Positions 1-6,438 of a stretch of 64,000 nt of DNA are shown in pieces. The translations under genes were made by a program, and so were the position numbers. The notes below the pieces were generated by a model that was given only the letters and a program-made list of their open reading frames with translations, did no database searches and had not been told where the DNA came from. The DNA is taken from positions 186,001 through 250,000 of the forward strand of contig CAXBGS010000001.1 of NCBI GenBank assembly GCA_963975425.1, in the 5' to 3' direction. Position 1 is the stretch's first letter. Each line of letters opens with the position of its first letter. The stretch comes from CAXBGS01 sp963975425. GTDB taxonomy: Bacteria; Planctomycetota; Planctomycetia; Pirellulales; Pirellulaceae.

Positions 1-1287
1 AACACTCTTCAGGCCTTCCGCCCCAAGGCTCTTCAAGACCTCGATGAGTCGCGTAATACTGGCTCTGGTTTTTTGCTGTTGGCGACGAAGAATGACTTCC
101 TGCTGTTTGAGCTTCTCCGATTCGCCTGCAAGGCAATGAATCGCACGGTCAACAATCTTCTCACGTGTTTCGATGACTTGACCGATCTCACGGACGCGTC
201 CGATAACGGCTTCTTCCAATGCCTCAGCCGGAATTCGTGGCGAGTTGCAGGAAAACTTCCCCGCCTCGTGACTTTGACGAGTGCAGCTGTAGTAATGATA
301 TGCTCGATGCTTGTTGTGTGCAGAGTGCCCAACGAGACTGGATCCGCAGGGGCAACGTAACAGGCCAGACAAGAGGTAATGCCGAGTGTTGGCTTGCTTC
401 TTCCGATTCGTTCGCCGTTTCGTGGTCTGACCGATGGCCTGCTGGACGCGTTCAAACTGTTCTTTGCTAATGATTGGTTCGTGGCAATCGTCGACGGCGA
501 CTTCGCCCCACGAAACACGGCCAATGTAAACAGCATTGCGAAGCAATCCGATGATCTTCTGTTTGGAAAACAGATTTCCGCCTCGGACTTTGTCTGAACG
601 TGTTGTGTACGTTGGATAACGAATTCCAGCTTCGCTAAGCCGCCGCGTAATCGCCCCTGCCGAACCGAGCTCTTCAAAGCCATCAAAAATCCGGTGAACC
701 AACTCGGCTTCTTCTGGCTCGATCACGAGTTTTCCAGAGTCGCCATTTGCAACTCGATAACCCAAAACGTGGCCACCGTTCCAGAGTCCGCGTTCGGCAC
801 GATCTCTCATGATTGAAACCGTGCGTTCTGCTGTCATGCTTCGCTCAAGTTGAGCGAACACCATGATTAATTGCACCATTGCCACGCCAGTCGGCATCGA
901 AGTGTCGAACTTCTCTCGCAAAGAGATTACGTCAACGTCGTGCTGGGCGAACAAATCCCAGAGATCGACGAAGTCTTTGAGGCTACGCGTAATGCGGTCG
1001 AGTTTGAAGCAAATTACAACGTCGATTTTTCCCGCTTCGATGTCGCGTTTCAATCGTTGCAGCTGTGGACGATTCTGATCCTTCGCCGACCGTCCTGCAT
1101 CAATGTAGAATTCGGTCGAGTTTATCGCCCAGTTTTCTCGGCGAATTCTAAACTCCACCTCTTGTTCAATCTCATGCTGCTGAGCAACAAGGCTATCGCC
1201 TTCATTGACCTGTCTTTGAGAGGAGACTCGAACATAGCCAGCAATTCGTCGAGGACTTTTCTCAATTGTTTGCTTTTTTCGAGCCAT
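1..1287 (-). CDS. Large serine recombinase (resolvase/integrase family), 3' end cut by window
   Basis: Reading the minus strand from the ATG at 1287 gives an open frame of 429 codons that runs off the left edge, so the C-terminus is missing. The N-terminus carries the resolvase catalytic fold: YVRVSSQRQ (nucleophilic Ser), then KLDRITRS, and FAQLERSMTAER preceding the long helix. A recombinase domain follows, with a zinc-ribbon-like segment (CPCGS about 25 residues before the next Cys) and then a coiled-coil stretch, the order of large serine integrases. Such enzymes catalyse site-specific integration and excision of phages, ICEs and islands through a 5'-phosphoserine intermediate. It lies at the edge of a block of plasmid/ICE-like and defence genes and is the best candidate for the element's integrase. 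No attachment site could be identified because the gene's end and flank lie outside the window. Confidence 0.93.
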   Translation of the reverse strand, partial: MARKKQTIEKSPRRIAGYVRVSSQRQVNEGDSLVAQQHEIEQEVEFRIRRENWAINSTEFYIDAGRSAKDQNRPQLQRLKRDIEAGKIDVVICFKLDRITRSLKDFVDLWDLFAQHDVDVISLREKFDTSMPTGVAMVQLIMVFAQLERSMTAERTVSIMRDRAERGLWNGGHVLGYRVANGDSGKLVIEPEEAELVHRIFDGFEELGSAGAITRRLSEAGIRYPTYTTRSDKVRGGNLFSKQKIIGLLRNAVYIGRVSWGEVAVDDCHEPIISKEQFERVQQAIGQTTKRRTNRKKQANTRHYLLSGLLRCPCGSSLVGHSAHNKHRAYHYYSCTRQSHEAGKFSCNSPRIPAEALEEAVIGRVREIGQVIETREKIVDRAIHCLAGESEKLKQQEVILRRQQQKTRASITRLIEVLKSLGAEGLKSV

Positions 1288-1428
1288 CGTTTTCACTCAC
1301 ACTATTGATGTCGATATTTGGTACGTCTTTGCATGCTGATTGCACGTTCGAGATCGCCGTCTAAATTGTATCTTCTTTCTCCGAGTTGCCTGCATCACTT
1401 CCGGCGAGCCGTGCAAGAATTTCAGCGA

Positions 1429-2256
1429 TCACGTTTTGACGCTGTGCATTTCGCACTTCCGGCTCGACTCCGGCGAGCGGATGCCCGTCGTTCGGTGCCA
1501 CGTCGCAGCCGAACCGCAGGACGACAGGCCGCGGGCGGCGTCGTTTGCGACGACGCGGAGCGGTCGACGAAGTCGAGCGATTGTTTTTTGAAGGTTGAGC
1601 GTCGTGGGGCATTGGGGGCGGTCGGAATGAAGTGTAATGGCGAGGGTTCGTGGATAGGGGACTGAGGAGGAAATGAAGTCGATGACAGACGGGATGGATG
1701 GAAGGCGGTGAGACGTTGGCGAAGCGAGAGTGAGAAGGTGAGTGGATAGTAAGACGAATGGTTGGGCAGGAAACGGGTCGTACAGCTTGCTTGTCGGCGC
1801 GGAGAGGGGACCTGTTGGTCCGACTGGTGCTGATTGTTCAAAGAATGTGTAGAGCGTGGTTGCTCCAACGACGGTCAATGCAACGATCAGCAACGAACTG
1901 AGAAACATCGGAAGGAACAGGCTTCGGCTGATGGATTCCGTCGACTCCCGCAGCTCGTTCGACAGAACTGAACTCAGGTCATCGGCTGCCCAATTCCCTC
2001 CGTTTCCTTTCTCAGGCAACAACGCTGCACGCGCTTTAAGGAACTCAGGAAGAGCCTCAACAAGCGGTTGTCCGTTCGAAACGGAATCAATCAATGACTC
2101 GATGACCAGCTCATCCTGCACCGAGACCTTTTGCTGACGCTGCTTTGCTCTTCGTCGTGCGTCCGCTACCAAAACAGAGCGACGCTGAACAAAGTGGGCA
2201 CACGTGGCTGCTAAGATCAGCACACCAACAACAATGGCGACACCAACAAATATCAT
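1429..2256 (-). CDS. Hypothetical two-TM membrane protein
   Basis: The start at 2256 is preceded by a strong AAAGGAGG ribosome site and overlaps the upstream stop as ATGA, so it is translationally coupled to the 70-residue gene before it. The 275-residue product starts with a membrane segment (MIFVGVAIVVGVLILAA), then a basic QR-rich stretch, an acidic helical region, and a second membrane segment near residues 115-140 (FLSSLLIVALTVVGATTLY). The last 130 residues are Pro/Ser/Thr and Arg rich with no fold I recognise, and may be read-through into formerly non-coding sequence. No function can be assigned. Position beside the recombinase suggests island cargo. Confidence 0.6.
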   Translation of the reverse strand: MIFVGVAIVVGVLILAATCAHFVQRRSVLVADARRRAKQRQQKVSVQDELVIESLIDSVSNGQPLVEALPEFLKARAALLPEKGNGGNWAADDLSSVLSNELRESTESISRSLFLPMFLSSLLIVALTVVGATTLYTFFEQSAPVGPTGPLSAPTSKLYDPFPAQPFVLLSTHLLTLASPTSHRLPSIPSVIDFISSSVPYPRTLAITLHSDRPQCPTTLNLQKTIARLRRPLRVVANDAARGLSSCGSAATWHRTTGIRSPESSRKCEMHSVKT

Positions 2257-2465
2257 TGCTGTGCCTCCTTTGCTGTAGCCTTGACTCCGCGAGCCGTTCC
2301 CACGGACGTCAGCATCCGCAGGCATTCCAGCAGGCGATTGGTCGCAACTAACTGCACCTCGCCTTCATTGACACGAAGGCCCCAAACCTCCGTATCCTTC
2401 TTTCCGCTCATACTGCAAGTGCCGCTCTCTTTGCGGCCAACGATCTGAATTTGCATTGGTTTCAC
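2253..2465 (-). CDS. Small hypothetical protein (70 aa)
   Basis: A 70-residue ORF with an AAAGGTG ribosome site upstream of its ATG, ending in an ATGA overlap with the downstream membrane-protein gene. It has two cysteines (TCSMSG, LLECLRM) and a Lys/Ala-rich tail, no signal peptide and no domain I recognise. Its start lies only about 20 bp after a strong intrinsic terminator, so the pair probably has its own promoter or is transcribed by read-through. The coupled start of the next gene is the main argument that it is real. Confidence 0.5.
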   Translation of the reverse strand: MKPMQIQIVGRKESGTCSMSGKKDTEVWGLRVNEGEVQLVATNRLLECLRMLTSVGTARGVKATAKEAQQ

Positions 2466-2477
2466 CTTTGTCGAGAG

Positions 2478-3269
2478 TCAATAAAAAACGCTGCAATTCG
2501 ACTCGTAGCCGAATACAGCGTTTTGCTTGACTAACAGGCGAAATCTATGCTTCACTTGCATTACGATTGGCTTCGTGTCTAGACATGCGATCATGAATCG
2601 TTCTTGGTCAAGGCCCGGATTCTCTTCCCAATATTTCGCGAAGAACTTGCACGCGTCCGCTGTGCTAGTGATCTTGGGCCGTCCTTCAAGAGTGCCGATT
2701 CTCGCCAGCGAAACGATCTTTATGGACGTGTATTCAGCGATACTTTCCACGGCTTTTGCTGGTGTACTTGAAGCCGCCAGAGCCTCGGCAATCTGCTCAA
2801 TCTCTTTCACACGCCGTTTCGGCGTTTTGCTCTTCTGGCTTGGTGCTTGGATTGCTGGGTAAATGTTCTCGATGTCGAACCAACCAGTATTCTCGCCGCT
2901 ATCGAACTCAACGCGAGCTTGTCCGTGTTCCGGAGCAATACCTAGAACTGTTCCGTAGCCAACCGCGTTCTTTCCAAGAAACACTTCGACGAAGTCAGTT
3001 CGCTTAATCGTGAAACGATGAGCAGGGCCGTCGATGTCAGCTCGGGGACGATCAACCGTTATCGTATCCTCATCGCAAACGGCAGGGGCCCAACCGTTAT
3101 GACACTCTGCACTCATCGCAGTTTGCCTACCGGGATTCGTGAATAGATGACGAACCGATAGATTTGTCGATGCGTGATTCGCCGTTGTGTTCTGAAGAGC
3201 CGCTGGATCGACTTCCGCTTCAGGAATTCGATCTTCCCAAAGTCGCAATTGTCGCTTCATGCAAGCCAT
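2478..3269 (-). CDS. RadC/JAB-like protein, truncated before the catalytic motif
   Basis: The 263-residue ORF ends in a segment like the entry of RadC-type JAB/MPN domains: ADACKFFAKYWE..., then ERFMIACLDTK. In RadC-like proteins this leads to the metal-binding HxH...D motif, but here the similarity stops at DTK, and about 25 unrelated residues encoded over the terminator hairpin follow. The metalloprotease/nuclease-like core is therefore absent. Residues 85-140 look like a small beta domain (IKRTDFVEVFLG..., GWFDIENIYPA). The N-terminus (KRQLRLWEDRIPE) resembles the RQIRLWEEVL stretch of the neighbouring APAZ protein. RadC-like genes are common cargo of plasmids and ICEs. Either a decayed gene or a genuinely shorter variant. 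Confidence 0.55.
   Translation of the reverse strand: MACMKRQLRLWEDRIPEAEVDPAALQNTTANHASTNLSVRHLFTNPGRQTAMSAECHNGWAPAVCDEDTITVDRPRADIDGPAHRFTIKRTDFVEVFLGKNAVGYGTVLGIAPEHGQARVEFDSGENTGWFDIENIYPAIQAPSQKSKTPKRRVKEIEQIAEALAASSTPAKAVESIAEYTSIKIVSLARIGTLEGRPKITSTADACKFFAKYWEENPGLDQERFMIACLDTKPIVMQVKHRFRLLVKQNAVFGYESNCSVFY
2482..2524 (-). terminator. Rho-independent terminator inside the 3' end of the RadC-like gene
   Basis: On the minus strand AAAACGCTG pairs with CAGCGTTTT (9 bp), extended inward by a shorter TTCG/CGAA stem, and is followed by a T-run. The hairpin overlaps the last codons of the truncated RadC-like gene. It would end transcription arriving from the Argonaute operon before the 70-aa/275-aa pair. 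Confidence 0.75.
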
Positions 3270-3330
3270 CGTGCCAGAACAGTGCCAACTGTCCTAATAA
3301 AAGATCGCAAATCTCACGATCCATCGTGGT

Positions 3331-4785
3331 TCACATATAGAAGCTGTACTGCGACGGCACGGGATCGTTGGGACCAGCGTACTTCAAAATGTCACCAACT
3401 TGGCGAGCGGCTCGAATGGTAATGGGCAGTCCCCCATCGAACTGTGTATCGTTCCAGTTCATCTTCGTCAGGGCAAGAATTTCTTCGGCAAGGTAACGCG
3501 GCGTTTGTTCGATTTGATCGCAATTGATTTGTAGAGTTCTCGGCATATACATGCCCGGGTATGTCGCGTAGAACTCGACGCTGCCTCGCGTATAAAGAAT
3601 GTGCGTGGCTTCGTTTAGGGAGAGCATTGTTCCTCGCAGCGGTGGGTACACACCGTTGCGGAAAAGGCGTGTAAACGCTTTACGGATCGAGAGCAGTTCG
3701 CAGTATTCTACGTTGTGCTTGCTGGCAGCATCCATGAACCCTTTCACTTCCGCATCGTTGTGGGACGAAGTTTTGTGAATCACGACGCGAGCGGGCATTG
3801 TTTTGTGTTCACTTCGATACTCCAACAAAGCCCTGTCGAGAAGTTGGGTCGCTCCATCCGAATCGAGATGAACTTGTCGATCCTCCTTTTCATAAATCGC
3901 TGGTTCGCCACGGACTACCACGCCATTGCCGCGTTCGTTAAACACCTGTGCGACACTCGTGGAGATACGCTCCCTGTCGAGCGTTCGGTAGAAGCCGACA
4001 CCAACGAAGCAGGTCTGCAATTTGCTGTCGTCTTGTTGCAGCTTCCACGGCGTTCCGCCTGACTTGTAGTACAGTGCCGTGTGAAAATTCCACGCCCGTG
4101 TCGCCTCATCCTGAAGCGGACGCATCTGCCTGACAGAACTGCCTCTACGACGCATCTTCGGGTCGTATGTCGCAGGTAGGACAAGTTGAATTGGGCAGGC
4201 ACGCGGCAGTGCAAGACACTTCGCTTTCAACAGGTCATGAAAGTCTATTGAACTCTCATCTGCTACTTCGGCTTCAGCTTCCTCGTCATCAAGGTTCGCT
4301 GTCTTTACTGCTGGATCAAACGAATCGAGGAACTCCTGAGGAATCGCACAGACGATTACGTCAGGCTTCTTTTCAAGCAGCGGCCGAATTTCTGTAACAA
4401 AAGTGTCGACTGCCCGAATCTTCTGCTCGTCGCGAATCGGGAGTGAGGTAATCGAATTGATTTCGCTGCTCGAAATCGATCGTTCTAATGTTGAATCGAA
4501 TTGCAGTTCAGAACAGAAACTACTTTCCAAACTGAATCCGGGCCACTTGGGAAACAAGTTTCGTTGGCGACTTTCCTTGGCAGCAATCTCGCCACGACAT
4601 TTTTCAAGCCAATCTCGCAATCCCTCGATAGTCTTCGAGCTACCAACAATCCCAAGTCGAATTTGTTTCGGGGCGTTGTCTTGATCGAAGTCCAGCGGAC
4701 AGTAATTCATCAGCCCAAAACGGATGTCGAGATGCGAACTCGTGCCGAACTGAAGTAGTGGTTCATCAAAGCTGGTAATTTGCAT
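3331..4785 (-). CDS. Short prokaryotic Argonaute (MID-PIWI), catalytically inactive
   Basis: The 484-residue protein has the length of short pAgos, which keep only MID and PIWI. MID includes DVIVCAIPQEF (residues 142-152). PIWI begins at CFVGVGFYR (about 259) and includes PARVVIHKTSSHNDAEVKGF (331-350), typical Argonaute PIWI sequence. The position of the first catalytic Asp of the DEDX tetrad carries no Asp (VGVGF), so no slicing is expected, as in all known short pAgos. The family uses guide nucleic acid to sense invader DNA and activates a partner effector bound through APAZ. Its ATG overlaps the stop of the upstream nuclease-APAZ gene by one base (TGATG), so the two are co-translated. The C-terminal hydrophobic residue fits guide 5'-phosphate binding in the family. 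Confidence 0.88.
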   Translation of the reverse strand: MQITSFDEPLLQFGTSSHLDIRFGLMNYCPLDFDQDNAPKQIRLGIVGSSKTIEGLRDWLEKCRGEIAAKESRQRNLFPKWPGFSLESSFCSELQFDSTLERSISSSEINSITSLPIRDEQKIRAVDTFVTEIRPLLEKKPDVIVCAIPQEFLDSFDPAVKTANLDDEEAEAEVADESSIDFHDLLKAKCLALPRACPIQLVLPATYDPKMRRRGSSVRQMRPLQDEATRAWNFHTALYYKSGGTPWKLQQDDSKLQTCFVGVGFYRTLDRERISTSVAQVFNERGNGVVVRGEPAIYEKEDRQVHLDSDGATQLLDRALLEYRSEHKTMPARVVIHKTSSHNDAEVKGFMDAASKHNVEYCELLSIRKAFTRLFRNGVYPPLRGTMLSLNEATHILYTRGSVEFYATYPGMYMPRTLQINCDQIEQTPRYLAEEILALTKMNWNDTQFDGGLPITIRAARQVGDILKYAGPNDPVPSQYSFYM

Positions 4786-6158
4786 CAGTCGAACAACTCC
4801 ATCTGAGCAGAATCTTCGTCATCGGAATCGTTGTCTGGCTGACCCGGAAGCCACACCTTTTCAGGGACCGCACTGTCCACAGTGAATCGAGGTAACGGAT
4901 CGAAACCGATCATGTCATAGAAATCGATCGTTGGTTCCGGGGCAGGATCGTCTCCGAACAGAGATTTTTGCTGCGGTGTCGGGTCACCCGACGTGACATG
5001 CACCTGACGCAGAACTTCCTCCCAAAGACGAATTTGGCGTAAGTGTCCGCTGTTCTGTCGTTCAAGCTGCTTAATGCCCTTCAAACGCTGCTCAAAATAT
5101 CGCGACAGCTTCCACCCATCGCTGGTGAAGTGGTATGACGGCGTAATCTCGACGTACCATTGCTCATCGAACCGGAAATAGTTGAGCGTTACCGCACGAT
5201 GTCGGTAGTAAGCGATTCGGCCTTCAACAGTCTTGCTCTCGTAACCTTTGAAGACGGTTAGCTTGTCGATTTTGCGAATTGCCAAGTCGGGCGTCGCCCG
5301 AAAGTAATAGTGGCTCCGATCCTTGTGGAATCTCACGCCTTGGCGAGAAAGCAGCTTTTCGACGCAAGCTCGAAATAGTCTGATAAACACGTATCGTTTT
5401 TTCCGGTCATTGGATAATGCCCAGTCGTTCGTGGCAAGGTTTTCGGTGGCAGAGGATAAGCAAACCCGCTTCCAATGAGAAAATGTCAGGTCATGGAACG
5501 AGTAAATGAAACCGTTGTGCAGAAACCACTCGGGATGATCGAATTGGCCGCCTTTGTTCAACTGTTCCCAAACCTGTCCCGGAAACCGGAGCTTGGTGGA
5601 CGCTCGAAACATTCGGTTGGGATACGATAACACAGGAAGCAGATTACAAACCAACTCCTCTTCTTCAGGGATCGCGGGCAAGTACAATCCGCTATCGGCG
5701 GGCAGGGCAAGCATTGCAAGCTTGTCGCGGCAATCCGGATCAAACCGATCCTGCTTTTTGTCGAACTTTATTTTTCGATCTTTGCGACGTTTGGGGTCGC
5801 CAAAGTAATCCTTGATCGACACCCAGTAGGCTTCGTCGTCTCTTGGTCTTGAAACGACAAGAACAACCGGAGCATTGCCCCGCATCCAATAGTCCAAGTC
5901 GCGTTCTTTGCACAGAAACTCAAACGACGAATCGTCCTCTGCCTTGAAGTAGCTGTCGCCAGCTTTACTCTGAACCTGAATGATGCAATTGGAAACTTCT
6001 GCATTGTCAGGGTCGCGAACTTCGATCAATCCATCGATGCCTGCCTCCAGATGGAGTGCATTCCAAACGAAGCCCATTTCGTTCACGACACCATGAATCA
6101 AGGCGATGCTAGCATCGCCCGTCATGTCAGCGTGACCGAGTTGCTTCCGTTTCGCCAA
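4785..6158 (-). CDS. DUF4365 nuclease-APAZ effector (DREN-APAZ of SPARDA)
   Basis: The 457-residue partner of the short Argonaute. Residues 12-120 match DUF4365: MTGDASIALIH, HLEAGIDGLIEV (Asp42) and IIQVQSKAG (Gln63-Ser-Lys65) form the expected PD-(D/E)xK-like core. The rest (about 170-457) has the features of an APAZ domain: YPNRMFRAST, HNGFIYSFHDLTF, WYVEITPSYHFTSDG. In the known SPARDA system this DNase/RNase effector is held inactive by the pAgo and released for indiscriminate nucleic-acid cleavage when the guide finds plasmid or phage DNA. The start is TTG at 6158 with GGAG 10 bases upstream. ATG at 6125 is an alternative but would trim the domain edge. The acidic tail (DSDDEDSAQMELFD) is ordinary for APAZ proteins. 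Confidence 0.87.
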   Translation of the reverse strand: MAKRKQLGHADMTGDASIALIHGVVNEMGFVWNALHLEAGIDGLIEVRDPDNAEVSNCIIQVQSKAGDSYFKAEDDSSFEFLCKERDLDYWMRGNAPVVLVVSRPRDDEAYWVSIKDYFGDPKRRKDRKIKFDKKQDRFDPDCRDKLAMLALPADSGLYLPAIPEEEELVCNLLPVLSYPNRMFRASTKLRFPGQVWEQLNKGGQFDHPEWFLHNGFIYSFHDLTFSHWKRVCLSSATENLATNDWALSNDRKKRYVFIRLFRACVEKLLSRQGVRFHKDRSHYYFRATPDLAIRKIDKLTVFKGYESKTVEGRIAYYRHRAVTLNYFRFDEQWYVEITPSYHFTSDGWKLSRYFEQRLKGIKQLERQNSGHLRQIRLWEEVLRQVHVTSGDPTPQQKSLFGDDPAPEPTIDFYDMIGFDPLPRFTVDSAVPEKVWLPGQPDNDSDDEDSAQMELFD

Positions 6159-6438
6159 GATTCGCTGCTCCGTAGGTGTCGCTAGACGGTTGCATCATCT
6201 CAATTCTCGTCAGAAAGAAGTGTCCACGGACGCCCCTTGTAGTTTTGTCGCTGCCCTGTCGGGCAAGCTGCCACCAAAACTGAAGCCAGTTTACCGCATC
6301 GCCAAAGCAGTGTCAGCCGTATCGGTCTTCATCGTTCGTATGTGCTGCAAATCAGGGCGGGGTGAACTTCGCTGGTCTGATTGGTGTCTTCGCGAGATAC
6401 CTGTAAACTGAGCGTCCAACCAAATGGAGTCTAAAGAA

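Noticed and set aside
33..686. 217-codon minus-strand ORF at the left edge
   Set aside because: It is an alternative frame of the serine recombinase, whose true frame runs off the window and shows catalytic, zinc and coiled-coil motifs.
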